Part shown: in pieces, positions 18,168-27,783 of the stretch
How the letters are laid out: each line of letters begins with the position of its first letter
How positions within the stretch are numbered: the first letter of the stretch is position 1
DNA from: Balamuthia mandrillaris
Lineage: Eukaryota > Discosea > Longamoebia > Balamuthiidae
DNA: 34,006 nucleotides
Assembly: GCA_031835245.1 (NCBI GenBank)
Contig: JAVKOQ010000476.1
Coordinates: 1 to 34,006 of the forward strand
Direction: 5' to 3'
The notes under the pieces: generated by a model
What the model was told of the DNA's origin: nothing
What the model saw: only the letters and a program-made list of their open reading frames with translations
Database searches by the model: none
Program-made: the position numbers and the translations under genes

Positions 18168-21100
18168 ATGGGGATGAAGCTACGGTTGGGCTCCTGTGTG
18201 TTGGTTCTGGCCTGCCTGTTGTGTGGTTTGGTTCCTTCAGGCCATGCTGGCTGTATCTTTGAGGAAGCCTCTTTTGACCCAGCGGAGCCTGCCCCAGGAG
18301 ACGACTTTGCCGTTTTTGTCACATTACGCTGGCAGGGAGATGGTCTCGGCTGCGAGTTTTTTTTGTGGGACCCCAGTGCTACTTGGCAGAGCACCTCTGG
18401 TAATCTTCCTTCCTGCTACCCTTTCCTGGTTTTGTTGTTGTTGTTGTTGTTGTTTCTTTCTCTTGTATCTTCTGTTTGTTTTCTTTTTTTCATTAACCAT
18501 CTGCGAATGGTTTTGAAACCAGCAATCGAACCTCTCCCCTCACCAGTCGCGTTTTCTTTTGATTGCGACGAAACCTTTTGCGACTCGTATCTCGGCACCT
18601 CCATTGGGACGCTTTACATCACCTTCACCCAACGTTTCCGGCTCCCGGTTGACCAAAGCGAGCTGCCCTCCCCCCTTCGTTTAACCACGATGCCTTATGG
18701 CTCATATGACATCAGCTACATCCCGCTGCAAGGAGTGACTCCCGGTTTTCAGTTGCGGGCGGCTTTTCCTTCTCCTCCTTCTGGTTATTACACTCCTGGC
18801 CTCGGTTTGAACTATTCCCTGCCTCTGACGGTCTACAACGACGGCCCTTTCCTCGGAGCAGCCCAGTGCTTGATCGCTTTGAGCCCTCAGAATCTCTCAG
18901 CAGAATCTGACAGCTTGACAGTCCAGGGGCCTGGTTGCAACTTTGATGACGATGCTTTCTTGTTGAATTGCTTGACTGGTGAGATGGAGGTTGGCAGTAA
19001 TTGTGAGTACTTTGTCCCTGTTTGGTGACATCCGCACTTTTTTGTTAATTCTTGTTTTTATTTGTTGCTCTCTTCTCACTTGTTTTCAAAGATGCTGTGG
19101 ACATCGACATCCACATTGAAGGTATTGGGAGCGCATACAGAGACACCGTCACCTTGGAAGTCATCAATTGTACTGGTGACAGTGCATTCAATGGCAAGAC
19201 GATCAGCTTCGAGCCACCAGAGCAACCTGCAACCATCCCTGCTGTTCCTTCCGCAGACCTGAAACTGTCCAATGGTTCTCTCTTTCTCTGCTCCTGCTTG
19301 TTCCTTGCCTTTTCTCTTGTTCCGTTTCCTGATCCCTCTTTCTTTCTTTGTGACGTTCCACCAGGATCCAGCGAAACAGAGGTGACTGCGGGAAGAGCAA
19401 TGGAACTGAGCTTTGAGATTTTCAACGCAGGACCCTCTGACAGGGTGGACTCTTCTTGCACATGGGAGTTTCCCTTGGACGTGACTTTGCTTTCCAGAGC
19501 CATCAACGGGGGCTGTTCCGCTGCTGCGTCCACCACCACTGCCGTCACTTGCAGCATGCCTTCCTTGTTGCTGGGAAGGAACCAGCGAGAGATGTTGCTG
19601 CAACTGGATTCAGGAACGGAGCTGTCACGGCTGGAGTACAGTTATACTTGTGTGGATGAAACCGGAGTGGAGAGTGATCCTTTTGCGGGCTCTCTGGCGA
19701 TCAACACCTTTGCTGAGGACCTGAGAGTGGAGCTGAACTGGTTGAACCCTCCCGACCCTCCTGGCTCTGTGCAAGAGGTTTGTGTCTGTGCTTCTCTGTC
19801 AGTTTTAACATTACCTGACCAAAGGTGGTTTGATGCATGTTCAGAGACAAGGAGAAGGAAGCACAGTGGAAATGGAGATGGAAATGAAAAGCACAGGACC
19901 GAGCTGGGCACGTAACGTCTCCTGCTCCCTCAACTTCACTCGCATGGACTCGGACAGCCAGCAGCCATCCGCCCTGTCCTTGCATTCCGCCAACTTCACC
20001 TCCACCCTTCCCACAGAAGACTGCCTGACCAGCTTCTCCTCTCACAACTCCTCTACCAAGACGGTGGTGTGCAGCATGCAGCAGATCAGCGTGGAAACGA
20101 CCACTCGCTGGAAGTTCAACCTGACAACGGAAGAACCCTTGGCCAACTTGTCAATTTCCGTTTCTTGCCAGAGCCAGACAGACAACAACTTTGCCCCCAT
20201 TGCATGGGAAGCTGTCTATGATGTCCTCACGGGAAGGGTCATATACCCCGTCGCTCCTCCAGATGACTCCAGCTCCACATCCTCTAGCTCTTCTGGTTCC
20301 ACTTCCTCTGCGGACAGTGCGGAGGACGATGGATCCAACACCAGAACAGAGGAAGGAGAGGAGGAGTCTGTCGGAGAGAAACCAGAGTTCATCGCTGGGT
20401 TGACAGTCGGTCTGCTGGTGTTGGTGGTGGTTGTGGTTGTGGTCTTGGTGGCTGTGGTGGTTCTTCGCAAAAGAGCATCGGCCAGAAGGAACAAAGTGGA
20501 CAAGGATGCCTTGGAAATGGAGGATGGAGCAGAATACGGTTTCAAAGAGGATGCCTCCTCGAAAGCAAGCAGAGAAAAAGAAGGAAAAGCAAGCTGGGCA
20601 GGAGGAGAAGGGACCACCACCAAGAGTGGCTTTGCATGGGAGATCTCCTTTGAGGACCTGGACTTCGAAGAAGAGATCGGCAGAGGGTGGGTATCATTGT
20701 GCTTCTCTTCTTTCTTTTTGTTTGTTGACCTGCTCTTGGTTTTTTTTTTCCGTTTTGCTCTGCTCAGAGCATTTGGGGTGGTGTGGCGAGGGACATGGAG
20801 AGACAGCCAAGTGGCCATCAAACAACTGAACATCACACAGGCCAAAGAGATCGACGCTTTCAAGGCTGAGGCGGAACTGATGAAGTTTGTTCACTCCTTT
20901 GCCTTTCTCGTCACCTTGCAATGCTTTGCAGAATGACTGACCCATGCATGAAAACACACCTAATGTACAGACGACTGAGGCCACACAGCAACGTAGTGCC
21001 GCTGTTGGGAGTATGCACTGAGGAGCATAAACCATTCTGCCTGGTGACGGAATACCTGCCGGAGGGCAACCTCCGTTCTTTCCTTCGCAGCAAGAAAGGC

Positions 21101-21255
21101 AAGCAAGCCATGAAAGACAAGAAGACCTTCTTGAGGATGGCTCGGGAGATCGCAGCTGGAATGAACCATTTGCATTCAGAGGGGATCACTCATCGAGACT
21201 TGGCCTGTCGCAACCTGCTGTTGGCGGTGAACTTGAGCATCAAAGTCGCTGGTTT

Positions 21256-21290
<35 letters not shown>

Positions 21291-21352
21291 CCTCTCTCTC
21301 TCTCTCCCTCTCTCGCTCTTCCTCTGTCTCTTTTTTTTCTCTCTCTTTCTCT

Positions 21353-21391
<39 letters not shown>

Positions 21392-22018
21392 TTCTTTCAT
21401 TAGCCTTTTGTTTATTGTGGTTGCAACCAAAAGACTTCGGGTTGGCACGCGAACATGAAGATGTAAGCAACCTGGAGAAATTCGCAGCAGACTCTCCTCT
21501 TCCCTTGAAATGGTTGGTTTATTATTGTTTTTTTCCCTTCAAACCACTTCTTCTTGAGTGGCTCTGATAGAAAAGGGTGATGTGATGAACAGGATTGCGC
21601 CTGAGTGTTTGCGTTCCCACGTGTATTCCAGCAAAGCCGATGTTTGGAGTATGGTCTTCTTCATGTTTTGTTCTTCTTTCACGTTTGCCATCACTCACTT
21701 GATCTGCAATGTTCTCAACAACCAACAAGGTTATGGAGTAACTTTGTGGGAGATGGCCAATGGAGGAGCAGATCCCTATCCTGGCATGCCTGCTTCGGAA
21801 GCCGCCATATTCGTGTTTGAAGGAGGGTCTCCTGACATTCCCTCCAGTGCTCCATCAGTGGTGCAAGACATCATGCAACAATGCTTTGCTCTTGATCCAG
21901 ACCAAAGGTTTGTTACTGTCCTTGAGCCTTGTGGTGTGTTCCTTCCATGGACTAACTTGAGTGGATGTGCAGGCCAACCTTCCAACAGATATTGCAACAA
22001 CTGAAGAAGGTGGGCTGA
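18168..22018 (+). CDS. Receptor tyrosine kinase with DUF11-like ectodomain
   Basis: Eleven exons (18168-18399, 18523-19002, 19092-19274, 19365-19777, 19845-20686, 20768-20884, 20971-21251, 21434-21512, 21593-21648, 21730-21907, 21973-22018) join in phase to about 968 residues. A signal peptide precedes GCIFEEASF. The ectodomain has beta-sandwich repeats of DUF11/CARDB type (MELSFEIFNAGPSD..CSMPSLLLGRNQ) with many N-glycosylation sites, then a Ser/Asp/Glu stalk. The membrane helix is GLTVGLLVLVVVVVVVLVAV followed by LRKR. The kinase has the glycine loop IGRGAFGVVW, VAIK, HRDLACRN (the receptor-tyrosine-kinase form), DFGL, PLKWIAPE, DVWSYGVTLWEM and a final RPTF. There is no tyrosine between DFG and APE and no C-terminal tail. 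Ligand unknown. Confidence 0.93.
21258..21398 (+). repeat. Long CT-rich microsatellite in RTK intron 7
   Basis: The intron (21252-21433) is almost entirely CT/TTTCT repeats, beginning about six bases after the donor. It is pyrimidine on the coding strand, like the LIG1 introns. Confidence 0.95.
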
Positions 22019-22533
22019 GAAATAATGTGTTTCATTTTTTATCATTTTATTTTGATTCCACCATTCTTTTTTTTATAAATATGCCCAAACCCATTATCAC
22101 AGAGGTTTGATAAATGCAGGTACTTCTGTTTTTTGACGTCTTGTTAGGTTTGTATTTTATGCAAGGTTGAATTCAGCCAGCCAGTTGGTGATGTGGACAA
22201 AAAGTCGAATGGATTTAGGGCTCTTGGCATCAAGTTGATTTCCAATCCTTGTGTGAAGCTTTGACACATGAAATGCTTTGTGTAAGTAAATGTGGTTGTT
22301 GTAGGCCATTAAAGACCCGCCCTAACCTTCCCAGAAGGACATGTTTGCTGCCCTCCTGCTAGATGTGGATAGCTCAAGGGAAATCTTGCACCTTTCCTCC
22401 CTTGCTTGCCCTATACTACCACTAAAAAATACAGATCAGGGTAAAACATGTTTGAATAATGGAATTTTTAAGACACATCATCGCTGATATCAAACCTTAA
22501 ATGGTTAAAGTGACATCACGAAACGGTCAAGTT
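22019..22533. other. Spacer after the receptor kinase gene
   Basis: AT-rich 3' region with a T-run and TATAAATA near 22075. No coding frame of note is seen on either strand. Confidence 0.4.
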
Positions 22534-22870
22534 TGTTGTAAAATAAGAACAGGAATGATAGCAGAGACAAATAAGTATGAGACCTGAACTTAATTAACTA
22601 AAAGTAAAGAGTACAAGTAAAAGTAAAGTATCTTGTGTTTTGTGGTAAGTTGTCCCGAGAGGAAAAAGAAGAAGAAGCAAGAAGAGGCAGTATTTAAGCT
22701 ACAAGAAATATTTAAAAAAGAAGAGCAGAAAACATCAGCATAAAAGGGCAGAGAGAAAGAAATAATAAAAAAGGAGAAAGTAGACACAGAGAGGTTTCCT
22801 CAGGTCGACAGGCAGGAAAGAGAGGTCGACACAAAGAGAAAAAAAGCTATTATGTTGGAGTTTTCCAACA
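22534..22870 (-). mobile_element. Solo LTR, copy 2 (inverted)
   Basis: The inverted counterpart of 17320-17644, 337 bases, with the same TGTTGGA..TCCAACA hairpin end. It is flanked by a 4-base direct repeat AGTT (22530-22533 and 22871-22874), as expected of a target-site duplication. No internal element is present; age moderate. Confidence 0.65.
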
Positions 22871-22952
22871 AGTTAACTGTGCTGACATGTGTTAGGTTTT
22901 TCATTTGTTGACTCTTTGCAGTAGTTTTTTTTTGAAGCCAAACAAGCAAAAG

Positions 22953-23111
22953 ATGGCAGAGGCGTTTGTGTGTGAGCACCATTTTTGTTGCAACCAGAAG
23001 GGAGAGCAGAAACTGTGTTTTTCCTCACGTTCCAACAAGATACAACATGAGTGTGGTCTTGGTTTTCATCCATGCACTGTAGAGAAGTCCAATGGAAAAG
23101 GAGAGGTTTAA
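22953..23111 (+). CDS. Small Cys/His-rich ORF
   Basis: A 52-codon ORF, MAEAFVCEHHFCCN.., with Cys and His at regular intervals (CEHHFCC, CF, HEC, HPC). This is a pattern that could bind zinc. No homology is recognised and no neighbouring exon could be joined. It may be a fragment of a mobile-element protein. Confidence 0.2.
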   Translation: MAEAFVCEHHFCCNQKGEQKLCFSSRSNKIQHECGLGFHPCTVEKSNGKGEV

Positions 23112-24147
23112 CAAAGATAGAAAGATCCAACAAAGGAGAAAAGGAGAGGTCCAATGAAGGGAGAGAAGTCTATTAGTCCTTGTAAATAAATTTAAAAGGT
23201 ATATTAAAAAGTAAAGTACATCTCTTACTTTCTATGGTGGCAAAAAGGAGAGCTAAAAAGGCTAGAAAAAAGGTAAAACAAAACCTTACCACTAGAGCAT
23301 GTTGTAATAATTGTAAACATGATACTTTTGCCAAGCTGTGTTTTCCCTTGTTGCCTTCTCATCTTTAACTCTTCTCCTTTCTCCCTCTCTTTCTTTTCTT
23401 TTGCAACTAAAATAAACAAAAAAAGGACAAAAGTCATCAAAATGAATATTATTATAAAACATTATAATAGGTATGCAACAACCAGAAGACAGAGATTTTC
23501 TTCATCTTCTTCATCTTCTTCATCTTCTTTTTCATCTTCTTTTTCATTGCTTTGAGAAGCTTTGTTAGTAGAACAAACTGTTGCAATTAGTGCTTCTTAT
23601 CCAGCATGCTATTCAAACTATGAGCTATTACAAGAACTTCTGATTATTGACCAGAAAACAAAAAGAGGACATTGCAAACATTTTTATGGTATTAATTGGA
23701 AGCAATTCAAAAAGTGAATACCAGAAATACAACAATTGATAAAAGAAGAGAAAGCTAAAAGAGAAGACGACAAGATGCTTCACAAATGAACATCACAATA
23801 AAAGAAAAAAATGAGGCCCAGCAAAGCATTGCAACAAAAAGCATCATTCAAACAACAAGAGACTTATGTTCTACTCTGGGCATCTTCTTTCAATTTGTGG
23901 AATTGTGTAAGAGCAATCATAAGGAGAAAGAAGAAAAAAAGAAAGAAGAGGAGCAAGAAGAAGAGGAAAAAGAAGAGGAAGAAGAAGAGAAAAAGAAGAA
24001 AAAAAAAGATGACAAAGATGATAAAACAGTTGAGCTATTTGAGCTCTCAGTAATGATGTTATTTGATCAAAAATACCTTTGAGCATTTCATAAATTCTGT
24101 CAACTACAGTACATTAATTTTTGACTTTTGAGACCATGTCTAAGCAT
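23112..24147. other. AT-rich, low-complexity region with a decayed coding-like stretch
   Basis: It holds TTCATC-type triplet repeats (about 23498-23548) and a GAA/AAG-rich run (about 23926-24008). Around 23560-23830 one plus frame reads ISASYPACYSNYELLQELL and HCKHFYGINWKQF, with stops. This looks like the relic of a protein I cannot name. No intact gene is seen. Confidence 0.3.
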
Positions 24148-26146
24148 TGTTAGAAAGGGCGAATAACACGAACAGACGGGGCCAAAACGTATTATTCAAA
24201 GAGGGAACAAGGGAACAAAGGGTGTCAAGAGGGAAAGTGTGGTGTGAACGAAACAAAACTAACTAACTAAAAGAAAGAGAGAAGGAAGCAACAAAATAAA
24301 AGGAAGAAGCCTAGCGATGTGGCAGCAGGCGATTGGTCCACGTCAAGGATGTCGACAGGAAGAAAAGGAAAGGAAAGGGGCAACAGAACTAATATGTTGA
24401 GAGTAATTCTCAACATCACTCCCTCTTCCGTTAGAGTGAAGCATAGGGGTCGTGGTCCAGCGAGTCTTCTACCAGTTCATTGATAGCACGGCAGTACTCG
24501 TAATAGCTGTCAACGTCGTCACACTGCAAATAAGAAAGAGTAGCAGAGGGACCAGGAGGGGGGCCAGATCGGATAGCAGTGGCAGGAGGGTCATCATCGT
24601 CATCATCATCATGCTCGTTGGGAGGGTCGTCATCGTTGTAACCAGTAGTAAGGGCGAATAGGCCAGATGAGTTCTTGTTGGTCTTGTTGGGGCAAGAGGA
24701 TGCAAGGTGACCTTGTTGCTTGCATTTATAGCATATGCGTTGCTCAGCAGTAGACGTGGAAGAAGTTGGTTTAGAAGGAGGAGGTGAGGTAGTAGAAGGC
24801 AATGGAGGGGGCGAGTGCGCAAGTTGGATGGCCTGCAAATTAGCTTCCATAGCTATCGCAGTAGCAACAGCTTCATTGAAGTCGTTGGGCGGGTTGGTCG
24901 CGAAAGCAGATGCTAAACGTAGTCGAAGGTCCTTATTCAGTGCATTACACAGTGTAGAGGCCAGAAAGTCCGGTGGCGGTGGCGGAATAATCTGATCGCA
25001 CATCTCCAAGATTTTCTCGCTGATAGAACGGACAGACTCCGTAGGGCCAGCTCGTAGGTAACGGAGCTTTTCGTAGGCGACAAAGTTTGAGCTTTGCGGA
25101 ACAAAATGATTAAAGAAGATGGCTTTGACTGAGGTCCATGGAGTTCCGGGGAGATCGAGGTGGGAGAGAGCCCAGGCTTTGGCAGAAGGGTTGACAATGC
25201 TCGCGATAAGGGCTTTGTACCAACGTTCCGGCGGCTGGTCGTCCTGCAAATGGAACTCGAGGGCACGAATAAAGGTCAACGGGTTGGAAATCTTCGGATC
25301 GTCCGGGTCAAACTTGGGAAGATCTCGGGGGAAAGATCGGTTCTTCGCAGAAGGGGCCGAAGAAGCAGATGAAGAAGCGGTGTTGCGAGGCGGTTGGCGC
25401 GGGGCAAAGGCAGAGGCCAACGCTAACGAGGAAGCCGAGAAAGAGGCGGACTTGGGCTTCATGGGTGTTGAAAAGATCGGGTCATCCTCCGCACAATCTT
25501 TTTGGAAAAGAGTCCGTCGCAACGGCAGATTAGATGTCACAGAGGGGGGAACAACAGAAGAAGTAGGGGCGGGAGGGCGGGAAAAAAGAGGGAACTTCCC
25601 GTTCTCCAGGTCATCAATAGCTTTTGAAAGCCAGTCAATCTTGTTACCGAAGAAGACTGCCTTCTTCTGGTGCTCTTCTTCTTCTTCCGGGGTCGATGCC
25701 ATGGCGGCTTTTTCAAGCTCCTCCGCGGCACGAACATGGGCGTTCTCAAGGGCGGCTCGAAGGCATTCCAAACGCTCCTCGAAGGCGGTCAGGGAAATCA
25801 TCTCGGATTTCTTGTTCTTGGCATCCATCACATCTGAGGGGAAATCGCACGAATAATGGTTCCGGCCGTCAAAAAAAATGTTAGAAAGGGCGAATAACAC
25901 GAACGGACGGGGCCAAAACGTATTATTCAAAGAGGGAACAAGGGAACAAAGGGTGTCAAGAGGGAAAGTGTGGTGTGAACAAAACAAAACTAACTAACTA
26001 AAAGAAAGAGAGAAGGAAGCAACGGAATAAAAGGAAGAAGCCTAGCAATGTGGCAACAGGCGATTGGTCCACGTCAAGGATGTCAACAGGAAGAAAAGGA
26101 AAGGAAAGGGGCAACAGAACTAATATGTTGAGAGTAATTCTCAACA
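24148..26146 (-). mobile_element. Gag-only LTR retrotransposon (TR-GAG type), looks whole
   Basis: Two 268-base LTRs (24148-24415 and 25879-26146) flank a 1,463-base interior. Ends are TGTT..AACA and a 4-base duplication GCAT flanks the element. The two LTRs differ at seven positions, all A/G transitions, about 97% identity, so the insertion is young. A purine-rich tract (24416-24430, read on minus) abuts the 3' LTR. The interior carries a gag frame only and no protease, reverse transcriptase or integrase, so it would depend on a partner element. Ty3-like gag sequence suggests the family. Confidence 0.85.
24431..25828 (-). CDS. Gag-like protein of the LTR element
   Basis: A long open frame of about 465 residues from MDAKNKKSEM. 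It has an N-terminal helical Glu/Ala-rich part, a retrotransposon-gag (Ty3-type) capsid-like region (FIRALEFHLQDDQPPERWYK and following), and a CCHC zinc knuckle CYKCKQQGHLASSC. The tail is acidic. It fills almost the whole interior of the element. The frame stays open further upstream to 25987, inside the LTR; the ATG at 25828 is preferred because it lies inside the element body. Confidence 0.75.
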   Translation of the reverse strand: MDAKNKKSEMISLTAFEERLECLRAALENAHVRAAEELEKAAMASTPEEEEEHQKKAVFFGNKIDWLSKAIDDLENGKFPLFSRPPAPTSSVVPPSVTSNLPLRRTLFQKDCAEDDPIFSTPMKPKSASFSASSLALASAFAPRQPPRNTASSSASSAPSAKNRSFPRDLPKFDPDDPKISNPLTFIRALEFHLQDDQPPERWYKALIASIVNPSAKAWALSHLDLPGTPWTSVKAIFFNHFVPQSSNFVAYEKLRYLRAGPTESVRSISEKILEMCDQIIPPPPPDFLASTLCNALNKDLRLRLASAFATNPPNDFNEAVATAIAMEANLQAIQLAHSPPPLPSTTSPPPSKPTSSTSTAEQRICYKCKQQGHLASSCPNKTNKNSSGLFALTTGYNDDDPPNEHDDDDDDDPPATAIRSGPPPGPSATLSYLQCDDVDSYYEYCRAINELVEDSLDHDPYASL

Positions 26147-27142
26147 GCATTTTCTTTCTATCAATTCAGCTCAAAGATTCTTCCATGAATCTGCTCAGGA
26201 TGCAAAGATGCAACTATAAACACATACTTCCATAATCTACAATGAAAGTGATGTTAGAACCTGAGCATAGAACCAAGACAAGAACTAAGAGAAAGACAAG
26301 AGCCAAATGTAGTTAATGAAAAGAAGAGAACAAGTGTGTTTGTGAGTATAGCCTGAAGGGAGTTCTAGAGGGGAGCTGAGTTTGAGCTCCTGCTGGGTGC
26401 TCTCCTGCTCCGCCAAGCACTGCCGCCAAGTCCAGTATGGTGGTCAGTGAGTGGGGAGTGGTTGTGGGGGATCGCGTGGGCTTGGACCATGCTCTCCTAT
26501 GGCGTACCAGGGCTCAAAAGATAGCCCTTGTTGAGTACTATCCGTAGGCAGCTTTTGGTACCATTTTTGGTAAGAGCCTTTCTAGATCACATTTAAAGTT
26601 ACGATCTTGAACAAAGTATCCTTTTGAAGGGGAAAAGCTGTAGATAATGGGATTGTCAACCATTTTGCATGTGAATACAATGTGATGGAGCATTTGAAAG
26701 TGCAAAAGGCTGCGCCAACTGCACTGTTTTGGTGCAGCGGTGCCAATCAAATCTAGGACTTTGCGAATTGTTGGCAGAAACAGCAGCCATTATGGAAAAA
26801 TGTGATAGGATAGCAATTATTATGATGTATTTTAAGTAAAAAATAAAATAAAAAAGGTTTTTATAGAATGAAATGTGTTCTTTCCAACGAACTTACTTTT
26901 AATAACAGTAAATGCTATGATGCGGAGAAATTAATTTTTTGAACCTCAAGCGGAATTTATCCCAAATAATCCATCATTCAAAAATTTGGCATTTTTTGGC
27001 ATTTTTGGCTTGAATACCAATAAGCAGAAAAAAAAGTAAAAGAAAGAAAAAAGAAACTGCAAGTGTGTGTGTGTGAAAGGGGATAAAGGGAAAAGTGGCC
27101 ACTTCCAAGGGAAAAAAACAAAAAAGAAAAAGTCAGGTGATA
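26147..27142. other. Spacer with a GC-rich island
   Basis: Mostly AT-rich and gene-free. An abrupt GC-rich segment at about 26355-26520 contains a hairpin GGAGCTGAGTTTGAGCTCC. It matches no tRNA, snRNA or rRNA piece I know. T/A runs follow to 27140. Confidence 0.35.
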
Positions 27143-27690
27143 GTGGGCTTACAACCAAGTGCCAAGGTAAAGTATTTTATATGTACTTGTAGCCCATGAG
27201 AAGTTCTATCTGACCATCCATGGTCTTAGTTTTCCATTTGTGTTGCTCTGAGTAGCAAAAGAGCAGCTGGCTGGCTGTAAACAAATAACTTACAATCAAA
27301 CTTGTGGGCGAAAAACAGTGTGAAAAGGTAAAGTATTTTATATGTACTTGTAGCTCACGAAAAGCTCTATCTAATCGCGGTCGGTCTCAATTTGCTGTTT
27401 GCGTTGCACCGAGCAGCAGCAGAAGAAGAACGGCTGAAAAAAAAGTAGCTTACAACCAAACTTGTGGGCCAAAAACAGTGTGAAAAGGTAAAGTATTTTA
27501 TATGTACTTGTAGCCCACAAAAAGCTCTATCTAATCGCGGTCTCAATTTGCCGTTTGCGTTGCGCTGAGCAGCAAAAGAACAGCTGTAAACAAATAACTT
27601 ACAACCAAGTTTGTGGACCAAAAACAGTGTGAAAAGGTAAAGTATTTTATATATACTTGTAGCCCACAAAAAGCTCTATCTAATCATTGA
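27143..27690 (+). repeat. Tandem repeat, about 150-160-base units
   Basis: Units carrying AAGGTAAAGTATTTTATATG recur at 27164, 27325, 27485 and 27634 (periods 161, 160, 149). Each is followed by CTTGTAGC.. and a segment ending ACAGTGTGAAA. The fourth is cut off. They lie directly upstream of the zinc finger-recombinase unit and each has a TATA-like TTTTATAT. Confidence 0.85.
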
Positions 27691-27783
27691 TTGCCTTCCA
27701 AGCGCTTTTTAGAAGCGCTTACATTGTTATTACTGTTGTTTTTGTTTGTTGTTATTGTTATTTTATTCTGCCTAGGAAGAATT

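Noticed and set aside
17320-22870. The two solo LTRs as ends of one 5.5-kb element.
   Set aside because: They are in opposite orientation and host genes lie between them.
22873-23154. Minus-strand ORF in the AT-rich region after the solo LTR.
   Set aside because: No recognisable motif and no splice partners.
27143-27690. CRISPR-like direct repeats.
   Set aside because: Units are 150-160 bases with no short repeat-spacer alternation, and the genome is eukaryotic; this is an ordinary tandem array.
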